Below, one piece after another: positions 28,224 through 37,764 of a DNA stretch of 64,000 nt. Every line of letters starts with the position of its first letter. Within the stretch, counting starts at the first letter, position 1. The stretch spans positions 165,320 to 229,319 of the forward strand of contig JBMNGF010000010.1 in assembly GCA_050949745.1 (NCBI GenBank), given 5' to 3'. The stretch comes from Syntrophaceticus sp050949745. Its GTDB lineage: Bacteria > Bacillota > DSM-12270 > Thermacetogeniales > Thermacetogeniaceae. A program made the translations under genes and the position numbers. The notes beneath the pieces are model-generated. The model had not been told where the DNA came from, did no database searches, and saw nothing but the letters and a program-made list of their open reading frames with translations.

Positions 28224-28576
28224 TCAATAAGCCCCCTTATCCTGTTGATAAAACCATAAAAACCTCCCAATTGAATATTATAACTCCGATTAAAAACCTT
28301 ACTCCTACATACAGTAAATACATATATTCTCTCTGGTTTTCATAATCACCTTTGATGAATACGATTGAAATAAGTCGATTTTTGATCAAATATAGCAAAT
28401 TTCAAGCTTTTCCTCTTACATAATAAGGTTATCATCTCTTTTCTCTAGTGTACCATATATTACAAGATCCGCCATTAATCTGTATTTGCCTTAATAAAAT
28501 AAACAGTGGACTTATTACCAAAGTCAGACAGCAAATGACCTATCAGTTGCCATATAGATACATAGATCAAAAAATA
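28224..28576. other. AT-rich intergenic stretch, no gene seen
   Basis: Between the kinase start and the NifX-like gene. It holds the presumed kinase promoter region and no open frame with a ribosome site. Confidence 0.5.
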
Positions 28577-28608
28577 AATGACTTCCATCATTTATACTGG
28601 AAGTCATT
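28577..28608 (-). terminator. terminator of the NifX-like gene
   Basis: AATGACTTCC/GGAAGTCATT stem, then TATTTTTT on the minus strand, 30 bases after the stop. Confidence 0.82.
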
Positions 28609-28637
28609 AATACTGTTACAATTATATTCTTTTTAGA

Positions 28638-29006
28638 TCAACAACCATGTCCATGGTGGTCATGATTTCCACAGCCACAGATCCCTATATTCGCAGTTTC
28701 CAATGAACCATTCAGGTAATCAGATGCAACCTTTGCTGCATCCCCTGTTGCCCCTGTAATTACTTCAAACCCCACAGCCTGCAGAGCTTGGATCATTGGC
28801 CTTCCGATACCTCCGGTGATCACAACATCGACACCCTCAGACTTCAAAAGGCCAGCAAGTCCCTCATGGTTATGGCAGAGGTCTTTGTTAGAGATAATTT
28901 TGCTGCCTACAACCTGATCCTCTTGTGCCTCGAAGATGATAAACTCCCTGCTCTGGCCGAAATGCGGGTTAACCATACCTTCTTTATAGGGAATAGCAAT
29001 TTTCAT
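28638..29006 (-). CDS. NifX/NifB-C-terminal-like (dinitrogenase iron-molybdenum cofactor) domain protein
   Basis: 122 residues of the NifX/NafY/NifB-C fold: MKIAIPYKEGMVNPHFGQSR, FIIFEAQEDQVV, GVDVVITGGIGRPMIQAL. Such stand-alone proteins bind Fe-S or Fe-Mo type clusters; many in anaerobes have no link with nitrogen fixation. The C-terminus CGCGNHDHHGHGC is a striking Cys/His-rich tail that could bind metal. 42 bases downstream of a DUF134 gene, the usual partner. Confidence 0.88.
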   Translation of the reverse strand: MKIAIPYKEGMVNPHFGQSREFIIFEAQEDQVVGSKIISNKDLCHNHEGLAGLLKSEGVDVVITGGIGRPMIQALQAVGFEVITGATGDAAKVASDYLNGSLETANIGICGCGNHDHHGHGC

Positions 29007-29048
29007 TTCCTTTTCCTCCCTTTAAGCAAATAATTGTAAGCCTCACTT

Positions 29049-29561
29049 TTACTCTCCATTTTGTTCTGAATCCTCAGGCTTTTCCATATCATCATCTGAA
29101 ATATCACCTTGCTGCCTGTAGCCTCCTTTTAGTGACCGCCTTCCAAAACCATGTCCCCTATAACCACATCCGGGGCAGCACAGCTCCTTACCCTCTTGCT
29201 CTCTATATCCGGGCACGGCAAACTTACTGCCACAAGTTCCACACTTTAACATTTTATCTGAAGCCATCACATATGCTCCACCCTCGATACGGAGTGCATT
29301 TCCTTTGACAAGTACTTCAGCAATTTTTGACCTGGCAGAATATAGTATGCGCTGAAAGGTGGTTCTGGCGACACCCATCCGTTCTCCACACTGGGCCTGC
29401 TCCAAGCCTTCCAGATCCTTCAGGCGTAAGGCTTCAAATTCTTCTACAGAAAGTTCAATCTCATCCAGTTCCCGTAGAGGAATACCAGCAGGCTTATAAT
29501 ATGTTGCCGGAGGTAGAAACTCCACCCGGCACTTTTTCCTTTTTCTCGGAATGATAATCAC
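29049..29561 (-). CDS. DUF134 HTH protein with zinc-ribbon-like tail
   Basis: 170 residues. N-terminal DUF134: PRKRKKCRVEFLPPATYYKP, LSVEEFEALRLKDLEGL and the sigma-70 region 4-like helix-turn-helix QAQCGERMGVARTTFQRIL. The tail holds CGTCGSKF and CCPGCGYRGHG, a four-Cys zinc ribbon, then an acidic end. Predicted DNA-binding regulator of the NifX-like neighbour. GTG start at 29561 next to acaggggg; PRKRKK is the usual family N-terminus. Confidence 0.85.
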   Translation of the reverse strand: MIIIPRKRKKCRVEFLPPATYYKPAGIPLRELDEIELSVEEFEALRLKDLEGLEQAQCGERMGVARTTFQRILYSARSKIAEVLVKGNALRIEGGAYVMASDKMLKCGTCGSKFAVPGYREQEGKELCCPGCGYRGHGFGRRSLKGGYRQQGDISDDDMEKPEDSEQNGE

Positions 29562-29987
29562 CCCCTGTAACAGTCAATGGATCTATATTCATATAAAATA
29601 CTTAGTTTTTCACATCCCTAACTCCATATGAAGCATATACCCTTTAAATATTTTAACACGTCTGTATGAATAAAAACAAGCCATGGTGATGAGCCCCTTA
29701 CTCAACTGAGAGATTATAACTAGCTGTTCATCTCTACCAAAGACAGTCACATCCACCACTTATTATCCATCCATTATTATTTGTCTGCATTCATTATTTC
29801 AGATTATGATTCTAACATTAAATTAATAATCAGAGCAGTACATAGTAACATTTCTTAATTAATTGCCTTTAGCCTTTATCGGTGCATATCAATCTATACA
29901 ATTTTTTATCTCTGGTAGGGATCCCTCAACAAATAGTCGAATATAAATGTATAAGATCAAACCTAGGTGAATAAGGAGATGTGACCT
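29562..29987. other. AT-rich intergenic stretch, no gene seen
   Basis: Divergent promoter region between DUF134 and the small membrane protein gene. No RNA structure or frame I can support. Confidence 0.45.
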
Positions 29988-30236
29988 ATGGAAGCTATTG
30001 ATGTCATAGTTATTGCGATCATATCTGCAATATTAACAGGGTTTATCTATTATAGAAAAAATAATAGAATAATTAAAATACAAAGGCGATATATGGAATT
30101 GGTACATCAAAGTCCTGAAGATGCTGAAAAATCATTAGAACTGCAGCTAAGCAATTATCGAAAGAAATACCCGAGAAAAACAGAGGAATGGTACCTGGAA
30201 AAGATCATCGAAGATTTGGAAAATGATAGGCGTTGA
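29988..30236 (+). CDS. small membrane-anchored protein of unknown function
   Basis: 82 residues with a single N-terminal helix (DVIVIAIISAILTGFIYY) followed by a strongly basic/acidic helical segment ending KIIEDLENDRR. Good aaggagatgtgacct ribosome site and a strong terminator just after the stop support a real gene. No family recognised. Confidence 0.65.
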   Translation: MEAIDVIVIAIISAILTGFIYYRKNNRIIKIQRRYMELVHQSPEDAEKSLELQLSNYRKKYPRKTEEWYLEKIIEDLENDRR

Positions 30237-30253
30237 ACAATTGAAGCAATTAA

Positions 30254-30285
30254 AAGGAGGCGCTAGCTTTGGCCAGCGCCTCCTT
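30254..30285. terminator. bidirectional terminator
   Basis: Perfect 11-bp stem AAGGAGGCGCT/AGCGCCTCCTT between the small membrane protein gene and the convergent zinc-ribbon gene. Confidence 0.8.
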
Positions 30286-30323
30286 CACTTACCTTACTTG
30301 AACAATACTTTATCTTATAGCAA

Positions 30324-30620
30324 CTACCAACGTGATTTGCTATCCTGAAAGCATTCTTTGCAGTAAACAGGCCTGTCTGAAGACGGACGGAAGGGTACTT
30401 CCGCTTCCCCGCCGCATTTAGCACAGGTTGTCTTGAACATCTCACGTGGGCGTCGATCCGAACCACGCCCGCTCCGCTGCTGCTTCCTGGCAGCTCGGCA
30501 TGATGGACATCGCGCAGGTTCATTCTCAAAGCCCTTAGAAGCGTAAAACTCTTGTTCATTAGCAGAGAAAATAAACTCTGCACCACAGTCTCTGCAGGTT
30601 AGGGTTTTATCCTGGTACAT
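30324..30620 (-). CDS. small zinc-ribbon (CxxC) protein
   Basis: 98 residues with three CxxC pairs: LTCRDCGAEF, ARCPSCRAAR and CAKCGGEAEV, then YCKECFQ, the zf-trcl/CxxC-x-CxxC family. Arg-rich linker (RKQQRSGRGSDRRPRE) suggests nucleic-acid contact. Start after aaggaggtttt. Exact role not known. Confidence 0.8.
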   Translation of the reverse strand: MYQDKTLTCRDCGAEFIFSANEQEFYASKGFENEPARCPSCRAARKQQRSGRGSDRRPREMFKTTCAKCGGEAEVPFRPSSDRPVYCKECFQDSKSRW

Positions 30621-30863
30621 GCTAAAACCTCCTTCTCAAGAATTCTTAATTGGGTGGCATTGAGAGGCGGAGGTTTTAGGTTGGCCCTATTTTCCCGGTT
30701 CTCAAGCCAAGTCAATTAGATTGTTATCTATGTATAGCACACTTTACTAATATTTACAACCATTTTTTTCGTAAATAATGTTGTAAATCAGCGATAATGC
30801 CATAGTATAACTCATCAGAAGAATTTTCATCCCTTTCTTGCGTTACGCTGCTGTCAGACAGCA

Positions 30864-30891
30864 AAAAACCCGCAAGAAACTGCGGGTTTTT
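30864..30891 (-). terminator. terminator of the tRNA gene
   Basis: AAAAACCCGCA/TGCGGGTTTTT hairpin directly after the tRNA 3' end. Confidence 0.85.
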
Positions 30892-30894
30892 CAC

Positions 30895-30969
30895 TGGAGC
30901 TGATGGTCGGATTTGAACCGACGACCTGCTCATTACGAGTGAGCTGCTCTGCCACTGAGCTACATCAGC
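30895..30969 (-). tRNA. tRNA-Thr (anticodon CGT)
   Basis: 75 nt with encoded CCA. Acceptor GCTGATG/CATCAGC, D arm GCTC...GAGC, anticodon arm GCTCA-CTCGTAA-TGAGC (anticodon CGT reads ACG), T arm GTCGG-TTCAAAT-CCGAC, discriminator T. Confidence 0.95.
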
Positions 30970-31036
30970 ATTTTATTTTTCTACAGTATTATAACAGCAG
31001 AATACGCTTTCTGACAAGAGGAAGCGGAGGGATGAT

Positions 31037-31417
31037 TCAAGCATCATCACCCTCTCGAGACATCCCACCCTCTGCACACATGTAATCCTTTAGATCATCG
31101 CGCAAACTTGTTTCAGTCAATTCAACCTTGGAACGATGGGCACAGCGACAAATCATATGAGCTGAAACTGGAGCAGTTAGGAACACAAAAAAAATTCCCA
31201 ATAATAATTTAGTACTAAAATATTGTTCTTCTATTATAAAGAAAAGAAAAGTTCCTAATAAAATAAACAGAACCCCCAGGGCAGCACTTTTTGAGGATGC
31301 ATGGGCACGGGTATACAAATCCGGCAGGCGTAATAATCCAATGGCACTTATAAAGCTGAAAACTGCACCTATCAGAATAATCACAGCGATGCTACCCTCA
31401 ATCAGATTCCCGATCAA
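31037..31417 (-). CDS. mrpG: Mrp/Mnh Na+/H+ antiporter subunit G
   Basis: 126 residues, three membrane helices; LIGAVFSFISAIGLLRLPDL and YTRAHASSKSAALG are the MnhG/PhaG signature. A soluble acidic C-terminal tail (ELTETSLRDDLKDYM...) is added. Last gene of the seven-gene operon; overlaps mrpF by 20 bases. Confidence 0.93.
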   Translation of the reverse strand: MIGNLIEGSIAVIILIGAVFSFISAIGLLRLPDLYTRAHASSKSAALGVLFILLGTFLFFIIEEQYFSTKLLLGIFFVFLTAPVSAHMICRCAHRSKVELTETSLRDDLKDYMCAEGGMSREGDDA

Positions 31418-31676
31418 TTACATAACCCCTTTCGATAAATCTGGCAAAAGCTATCGTACTGATGAAAGATAGAATTCCAATCAACAAAATTACTTCAAAA
31501 AAAGCAGTGCTTTTAATAAAAACCGAAAAAATTGCAGTTGTAGAAATTATAAGAAAACCCAACATATCTAAGGCCTGAATCCTATCTGGTACAGAAGGGC
31601 CTCGGACTAGACGAAATAATGTGGCTAGAATCGAAAACACAATTAATAATAAAGACAATATTAAGATAGCTCCCAT
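31398..31676 (-). CDS. mrpF: Mrp antiporter subunit F
   Basis: 92 residues, three membrane helices with the MnhF motif RLVRGPSVPDRIQALDML. Part of the hetero-oligomeric Na+/H+ antiporter. The start overlaps the last base of mrpE. Confidence 0.93.
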   Translation of the reverse strand: MGAILILSLLLIVFSILATLFRLVRGPSVPDRIQALDMLGFLIISTTAIFSVFIKSTAFFEVILLIGILSFISTIAFARFIERGYVIDRESD

Positions 31677-32170
31677 TATTTACGAGTCACCTGCCTTATC
31701 TTATCTTCAAATCGCAGCTTGGATTTATTAACAGAATCTATCGATTCAGGAAGGTCCATCCCATGTATATAAAGACATTTATGATCAGGGGATATTTCCA
31801 GCACCACCGAACCTGGAGTTAAAGTGATCAGCATAGCTAGTAATGTAACCTCTACATCTCGCTCCAAATCCGTTTCTAGCGTAAATATGCCGGGTGTTAA
31901 ATTAAGGCGAGGCTGCAGAATCTGTTTCGCAACTACGATACCGGAAGTTAATAATTCCTGTAGGAATACCAACAATAAGTTCACAATTTTAATAAAAGAA
32001 ATCGGGTAGAATTCACTTATCATATAGCGTCGCACCAGAAACAGGATAAATAATCCGACCAAGTAACCGGCGGAAAATGTCAACCAACTCCAACTATCCT
32101 GTAATAACATCCACAGAATAGCGATAAATAAATTAACTAAAACTTGTCCAGGCATTAAACTCATCCCCAT
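31676..32170 (-). CDS. mrpE: Mrp antiporter subunit E
   Basis: 164 residues, MnhE family: two N-terminal helices, then GIVVAKQILQPRLNLTPGIF, LLAMLITLTPGSVVLEI and LYIHGMDLPESI. Required for assembly and activity of the Mrp complex. Five bases after mrpD. Confidence 0.94.
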   Translation of the reverse strand: MGMSLMPGQVLVNLFIAILWMLLQDSWSWLTFSAGYLVGLFILFLVRRYMISEFYPISFIKIVNLLLVFLQELLTSGIVVAKQILQPRLNLTPGIFTLETDLERDVEVTLLAMLITLTPGSVVLEISPDHKCLYIHGMDLPESIDSVNKSKLRFEDKIRQVTRK

Positions 32171-32175
32171 TCTGT

Positions 32176-33666
32176 CTAAGGCGTAGGATTGCCGCTCATA
32201 ACAGCTTCAATATATATTCTCGAATCTAACAATCCCTCAGCTGCCAAATCCACATATTGATGAATCCCTTCGGCGCCAACCCCAAGCAGGATCGTTAAAG
32301 CGACTAAAATACCGATGGGAAAGAGCAGACCCCGGGTGCTACCCTTCTCCATTTCTGGGGTCAACTCAGTATTCCCCCAGAAACATTCCATAAATATCTT
32401 CATAAGGGAATACAAAACCATAAGACTGGTAAGGAGTCCTATACCACCTAACCAGAAATAATCAGTTTGGAAGGTGCCCATGGTGATCAAGACTTTGCCG
32501 ATAAAACCGCTTAAAGGAGGAATTCCTGCTAAAGATAAGGCGCCGATGAAAAACATCCATCCCAATTGCGGATGCAGCTGAATAAGTCCACTGATCTCTC
32601 TGATTTTGCTGGTGCCGGTAACATAGATAATCGTGCCACCTGCCAAGAAAATTAAAGCTTTTACAACCATATCGTGGATTAAATAGTATACAGAACCAGT
32701 CAGGCCTGCATAGTTAAAAGAAGCAAAACCAGCCAGGATTAATCCTATACTTATAATAACATTATAAGTTAAGATTCGTTTAATATCCCAATAAGCAACG
32801 GCTCCTATGGCTCCTAGCAGCATAGTAAGGCCGGCCAAAATTCCAATCAGCAAATAGGTGATTTGCGGGTCATGATGAAAAATAAGTGAGAAGACACGGA
32901 TTATGGCATAAGCTCCTACTTTAGTTAATAGAGAAGCGAATACTGCTCCAACTACTGTAGGTGGTGCGCTATATGACCCAGGCAGCCAATAAAAGAGCAG
33001 CAGCCCCGCTTTTATGCTGAAAACGATTAAAAAGAGTATTGCTACGGGGATTAAAAGCCCTACCTGTCCCGCCTCTGCCACCCGAACAGAAAGATGCGCC
33101 ATATTTAAGGTCCCTAGCATCCCATATAAATATGCAATGGATACGAGAAAAAGAAAAGAGGAAATTAAATTAACCAGTATATATTTAAATGATTCCCGCA
33201 GCTGAAGCTTCGTTCCACCTAAAGAGATCAATACATATGAAGCAACCAGCATAACTTCAAAACAAACAAATAGGTTAAAAATATCACCGGTTAAAAATGA
33301 ACCATTAATTCCGGTAAGCAGAAACAAAACCAGGGGATAAAAGTAGTTTAGTTCTCTGTCCCGACCAATAGAAAAAAAGGCATATAAAAGGCAACAGGAA
33401 ACGACAATACCGGTGACTAATACCAGTATTCCCGATAGCATATCGGCTACCAAACTAATGCCGAATGGAGCCTCCCAATTCCCTAATTGTAAAGTTTGCG
33501 GACCATCAATTACCACCTGATTCATTAAGAGAATTGCCACCACACTGACAGACAGAGTTGCCAGCAAACTCATCAAGCGATGAAGGCGTATTTGACGTCT
33601 GAAAATAACCAATACTAAGCCTGTAATAAGCGGTATAATTAAAGGCATTACTACTAAATTATTCAT
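32176..33666 (-). CDS. mrpD: Mrp antiporter subunit D
   Basis: 496 residues, about 14 membrane helices, proton-translocating NuoN/NuoM-like subunit. Conserved residues: LTGDIFNLFVCFEVMLVASY with the functional Glu, KAGLLLFYWLPGSYSAPPTV (Lys in TM7 region) and HDMVVKALIFLAGGTIIY. Overlaps mrpC by 8 bases. Confidence 0.95.
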   Translation of the reverse strand: MNNLVVMPLIIPLITGLVLVIFRRQIRLHRLMSLLATLSVSVVAILLMNQVVIDGPQTLQLGNWEAPFGISLVADMLSGILVLVTGIVVSCCLLYAFFSIGRDRELNYFYPLVLFLLTGINGSFLTGDIFNLFVCFEVMLVASYVLISLGGTKLQLRESFKYILVNLISSFLFLVSIAYLYGMLGTLNMAHLSVRVAEAGQVGLLIPVAILFLIVFSIKAGLLLFYWLPGSYSAPPTVVGAVFASLLTKVGAYAIIRVFSLIFHHDPQITYLLIGILAGLTMLLGAIGAVAYWDIKRILTYNVIISIGLILAGFASFNYAGLTGSVYYLIHDMVVKALIFLAGGTIIYVTGTSKIREISGLIQLHPQLGWMFFIGALSLAGIPPLSGFIGKVLITMGTFQTDYFWLGGIGLLTSLMVLYSLMKIFMECFWGNTELTPEMEKGSTRGLLFPIGILVALTILLGVGAEGIHQYVDLAAEGLLDSRIYIEAVMSGNPTP

Positions 33667-33997
33667 GTTTCTTACCTCTCAATTGTTCCATATCATCAGT
33701 GCCCAATTCCTGATAAGCGCGATAACTCAGCACCAGAAAAAGAGCGGTGGTAGCAAAATTGATTACAATGGCTGTCAGCAATAGTGCTTGAGGCAATGGA
33801 TCTGTAAAGCTAAGCCCTCTTTCTCCTAATATGGGGGGAGCCCCTGTTTTGAGTCCTCCCATGGTTAGGAGCAGCAAATTAACGGCATATCCGATAATAG
33901 AAGTGCCTAAAATTATTCTCAATAATCTTTTAGATAAAATCAAATATGTTCCTATTGCAAACAGCAATCCGATTAAAATAGTCATTAAAGTTTCCAT
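33659..33997 (-). CDS. mrpC: Mrp antiporter subunit C
   Basis: 112 residues, three helices, NuoK-like. TYLILSKRLLRIILGTSIIG and DPLPQALLLTAIVINFATTA are the MnhC signature. Shares one base with mrpB stop. Confidence 0.95.
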   Translation of the reverse strand: METLMTILIGLLFAIGTYLILSKRLLRIILGTSIIGYAVNLLLLTMGGLKTGAPPILGERGLSFTDPLPQALLLTAIVINFATTALFLVLSYRAYQELGTDDMEQLRGKKHE

Positions 33998-34425
33998 TAT
34001 GAACGATCATTCCCTATACCCATAATAATTGTAATCGAAGTTCCGATAACTGCCAGGGCCACACCTACATCAAAAATGACGGATGTGGCAATTTCTGTAG
34101 CTCCGAACAAAGGTACGTTGATCTGCGCCAGGTCGTGAGTCAGGAAGGACTTCCCAAAAGCCATGGCTGCTACCCCTGTCAGAACCGCAATTAACACTCC
34201 TACCGCCCCCACCACCTTAAAATCAAGCAGTCTATTGTTATGCACTAAAGCTATATCGTAGCTGAGGAATAAGAGCGTTAAGCCTGCAGCGAAAGCCAAT
34301 CCCCCGATAAAACCTCCTCCAGGATTATGATGACCAGAGAAAAATAAATTGACCGCAAAAGTAAAAATAATTATTGATGCAACTTTGGCTACGGTGCGTA
34401 AAATTACATCATTTGATTTCTTCAT
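33997..34425 (-). CDS. mrpB: Mrp antiporter subunit B
   Basis: 142 residues, four helices, MnhB domain: FAVNLFFSGHHNPGGGFIGG, LAFAAGLTLLFLSYD, and TSVIFDVGVALAVIGTS. Start after cgggaggaaaagaaa within the end of mrpA (17-base overlap). Confidence 0.95.
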   Translation of the reverse strand: MKKSNDVILRTVAKVASIIIFTFAVNLFFSGHHNPGGGFIGGLAFAAGLTLLFLSYDIALVHNNRLLDFKVVGAVGVLIAVLTGVAAMAFGKSFLTHDLAQINVPLFGATEIATSVIFDVGVALAVIGTSITIIMGIGNDRS

Positions 34426-36829
34426 TTTCTTTTCCTCCCGATGAGCGCAACTTGATTAATGTATACACGCCTAATCCTGCCATAAACAATACTAAAATCT
34501 CCAGCATCGTATCAAATCCACGGAAATCAACCAAAATCGCATTGACGATATTATTTGCCCCGGCCAATTCATAAGATTTTTCGAAATAACTTGAAATGGA
34601 GGGAAAAAGTCGAGTGCTTTGAGCAGATAAGGCCATGATGGTGATAGTTGCTCCCACTCCAAGGGAAACTAAAGCATTCGTTAACTTAAATTTAACACCG
34701 GTAAATTCTTCTTTCAGTTTGGGTAAATGGTAGAAGCAGAGCAAAAATAGTACCGTGGAGATAGTTTCCACTACCAATTGTGTAAGAGCTAAATCGGGAG
34801 CGCGAAACAGAACAAAAAACAACGATACTAAAAAACCGACTGTGCAGTTTGCCACCAAAGAAACCAATCTTGAATTTGAAAAAAGAACGGTTAAGGCTGC
34901 CATCAGTATGGCAATCGCCAGGACCAACTCGTAAACAGTAACAGGTGCATCCCCGGAGAAATCAAATGCAACACCATCAAATAGCCACAAGGAGGCACCT
35001 ATAATTATGATCATAAATGAAAAAATATAGATCAGATAATGGCGCACTGAACCGGTCATATAAGCATTGGTTAGCCATCTGGAGCTATTTTCTATCCCTT
35101 TTAGCAGCTGATCATAAATATTATTCAGTGTATATGCCCGGGGATAATAGTTATAAATCTTAGACCACTTAGGTAAATAAATAAATAAAATGATTCCCAG
35201 AGCAATAACACCGATAGTCATCCCTAGCGCCGGGGTAAAGCCATGCCAAAAGGCAATGTTCACATTTAATTCACCCAGCTGAGCCAAGGCAGGCAAGATC
35301 GCCGCCCAAGCCGGCTGCAGTAAGTACTGGGAAAGGGTATTCGGGAAAAAGAAGATCCCTACCACCAAGCCCGCCAGAACAAGAGGAGCAATTAACATAC
35401 CAACAGATGCTTCACGAATAGGACGATCAAAACTTTCAGGTTCATAGCGGCCACTGAATGTCTTAAAAACCAAAATCAAACAATAAATAAAAGTAAATAC
35501 ACTGGCCAGCCAGGCTAGGAGGGGAAACAAGAACCCTATTGATTCCATGCTAAAGATAGGCATTTGCGCCGCGTTTAATGACGCCTCAAAAAACATCTCT
35601 TTACTTAAAAAACCATTAAAGGGGGGAAGTCCGGCCATAGAGAAGCTACCGACGGCCATCAGGGTAAAAGAAGCCGGCATTAAATGCATCAGCCCCCCCA
35701 GCCTTCGAATATCTCGGGTACCTGTTTCATGGTCAATGATACCTACTACCATAAACAGACAACACTTAAAGACCGCATGATTTACCGTATGAAAAATTGC
35801 CGCAAAGCTTGCTAAAGCATAAAGCGCCCCTTCATTTCCAGTCCCATAGTAGATGGCTGCGGAGCCCATGCCGAGCAGGCTCATAATCAAACCCAACTGA
35901 CTGACCGTTGAATAAGCCAATAATGCTTTTAGATCCGTTTGTCTGACTGCGTTATAAGAGCCATACAGCAAGGTAAGCAACCCAATTACAGATACGCTCC
36001 AGAACCATTCCCAGCTGCCGCCGAAAATAGGAGTTAAACGAGCCACTAAATAAATCCCCGCTTTAACCATGGTTGCAGAATGGAGATAGGCACTGATCGG
36101 AGTCGGTGCTTCCATAGCATCAGGAAGCCAAATACTGAATGGAAACTGAGCTGATTTAGTGAAAGCCCCTAGCAGAATTAAAAACATAGCCGGTATAAAT
36201 AAAGAGTGCCCACTGATCAAATCAACACTAGCCATCATTGCGCGTATACTATAAGTGTCGGCCACAATAGCCAGCATGATGAAACCGGCCAGCATGGACA
36301 AACCGCCCAGAATCGTAATAACCAGCGATTTTAGTGCACCATAGCGGGATTTTTCCCGTTCAAACCAAAAAGCAATTAATAAGAAGGAGGCAATCGTAGT
36401 TAATTCCCAAAATACATACAAAACAAAAATATTATCGGAAAACACTAAGCCGAGCATGGAGCCCATGAATAACAGCAAATACACATAAAAGTTATTTAAG
36501 GCCTCACGCTCTTTTGATAAGTAAAAAATAGAATAAAGGGTTACCAAAGCTCCGATTCCAGTAATTATCAAGCCAAAGGTTAAAGATAAGCCATCGACAT
36601 AAAACACCAAATTAATATCTAGAGAAGGAATCCAAGCTAAAGTCGATATTAACGTATCCCCCTGAGAAATCGCGGGCAAATAAACAATTAGCAGATATAA
36701 AAATATGGATATGGGCACACCCAGAACAAACCATCCGGTATGTATGCGATCGATAAATTGCTTGTATAATAATGACACAACTAAGGCTAGCAGAAAAGGA
36801 ATGGATATTATAATATGCAACCAGGCCAA
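34409..36829 (-). CDS. mrpA: Mrp antiporter subunit A
   Basis: 806 residues, about 20 membrane helices. NuoL-like N-terminal two thirds: SDNIFVLYVFWELTTIASFL with the conserved Glu, FTKSAQFPFSIWLPDAMEAP, SATMVKAGIYLVARLTPIF, and HTVNHAVFKCCLFM. C-terminal part is MrpB/MBH-like (LVLAIAILMAALTVLFSN, DLALTQLVVETISTVLFLL, ILVDFRGFDTMLEILVLFMA). Largest subunit of the electrogenic Na+/H+ antiporter for pH and Na+ homeostasis. TTG start at 36829 after cggaggtaataaa. Confidence 0.96.
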   Translation of the reverse strand: MAWLHIIISIPFLLALVVSLLYKQFIDRIHTGWFVLGVPISIFLYLLIVYLPAISQGDTLISTLAWIPSLDINLVFYVDGLSLTFGLIITGIGALVTLYSIFYLSKEREALNNFYVYLLLFMGSMLGLVFSDNIFVLYVFWELTTIASFLLIAFWFEREKSRYGALKSLVITILGGLSMLAGFIMLAIVADTYSIRAMMASVDLISGHSLFIPAMFLILLGAFTKSAQFPFSIWLPDAMEAPTPISAYLHSATMVKAGIYLVARLTPIFGGSWEWFWSVSVIGLLTLLYGSYNAVRQTDLKALLAYSTVSQLGLIMSLLGMGSAAIYYGTGNEGALYALASFAAIFHTVNHAVFKCCLFMVVGIIDHETGTRDIRRLGGLMHLMPASFTLMAVGSFSMAGLPPFNGFLSKEMFFEASLNAAQMPIFSMESIGFLFPLLAWLASVFTFIYCLILVFKTFSGRYEPESFDRPIREASVGMLIAPLVLAGLVVGIFFFPNTLSQYLLQPAWAAILPALAQLGELNVNIAFWHGFTPALGMTIGVIALGIILFIYLPKWSKIYNYYPRAYTLNNIYDQLLKGIENSSRWLTNAYMTGSVRHYLIYIFSFMIIIIGASLWLFDGVAFDFSGDAPVTVYELVLAIAILMAALTVLFSNSRLVSLVANCTVGFLVSLFFVLFRAPDLALTQLVVETISTVLFLLCFYHLPKLKEEFTGVKFKLTNALVSLGVGATITIMALSAQSTRLFPSISSYFEKSYELAGANNIVNAILVDFRGFDTMLEILVLFMAGLGVYTLIKLRSSGGKENEEIK

Positions 36830-37011
36830 TTTATTACCTCCGAATCTTTACTGCTTAATTTAAATTGATGCTTGTGGCAGCTTAAGCTATAATCATAGAC
36901 AAAGTACAGTTGATGGTTGCAGAACACAAATAGTGATGAAAAATACACCTGCAATCTGTATGTTTTCCTGAGTAATAGTATAACATCCGAAACATGAGGT
37001 GAAAATTACAA

Positions 37012-37665
37012 ATGAAACAAAAAACCCTAATGGACGAAAGTATACTAGTCTGTGTATACTATGGTCCCAATGGCGAACGCCTGATACAACGGGGCTGCAA
37101 TATAGCCAGTATGTTTGACTGCCCACTCTATATCCTTACAATTGATTCCAAACCACTTGACGAGCTGGATGCAGAAAAGTCCGATTACATTTCAAGATGG
37201 AAGGAACTAGCTGAAAAACATGACCAGGCCACATTTATTTATAAAGGCCAGCAAGATCTTCCCGTCTCCAAAGTAATCGCCTCAGTTGCCCGAGAAAAAA
37301 GCGTCACCCAGATTATTCTGGGGCAAACAGCTCAAAGCCGCTGGGAGCAGATTACCAAGGGATCTATCATTAATGACTTGTTACGTGAAATCCCATTTGT
37401 GGATCTCCATATCATCTCGGTTCCCCGTTATCTCAAAAATGAAAAAGGTCAGTACAATAAAGGGGTACGAGCATACTTGGTTAAAGAAGGCGAATACTAC
37501 CGTGTGATTTTCAAGCACACGAGAGATGTTAAATTTGAAGGTATCTTCTTCAAAGAAATTGGAACTGACTTTAACAATGGTGTATTCACATTTATGAAAG
37601 ATAAACAAACCCTGCGCGTTCGGGTAGCAAACAATATGATAAAAGATTTAAGCTGCTTCAAATAA
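37012..37665 (+). CDS. UspA/KdpD-like universal stress domain protein
   Basis: 217 residues. N-terminal Usp-like alpha/beta domain (SILVCVYYGPNGERLIQRGC, APLYILTI-type strand CPLYILTIDSKPLDEL, ARE-KSVTQIILGQTAQSRW) as in the Usp domain of KdpD, with VDLHIIS at its end; residues about 145-217 form an extra small domain I do not recognise. No membrane helix or kinase part. Transcribed away from the mrp operon, sharing a 180-bp upstream region; it could sense ion stress with Mrp (inference). Start after gaggtgaaaattacaa. Confidence 0.7.
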   Translation: MKQKTLMDESILVCVYYGPNGERLIQRGCNIASMFDCPLYILTIDSKPLDELDAEKSDYISRWKELAEKHDQATFIYKGQQDLPVSKVIASVAREKSVTQIILGQTAQSRWEQITKGSIINDLLREIPFVDLHIISVPRYLKNEKGQYNKGVRAYLVKEGEYYRVIFKHTRDVKFEGIFFKEIGTDFNNGVFTFMKDKQTLRVRVANNMIKDLSCFK

Positions 37666-37764
37666 AATATCATATTATGAGTAATATTACAAAGGGAAGA
37701 GAAGAGCTCTTATTTCTATTTCTGACCCCGATTTACCTACTTAAACTTTACACTACGGAAGAGC

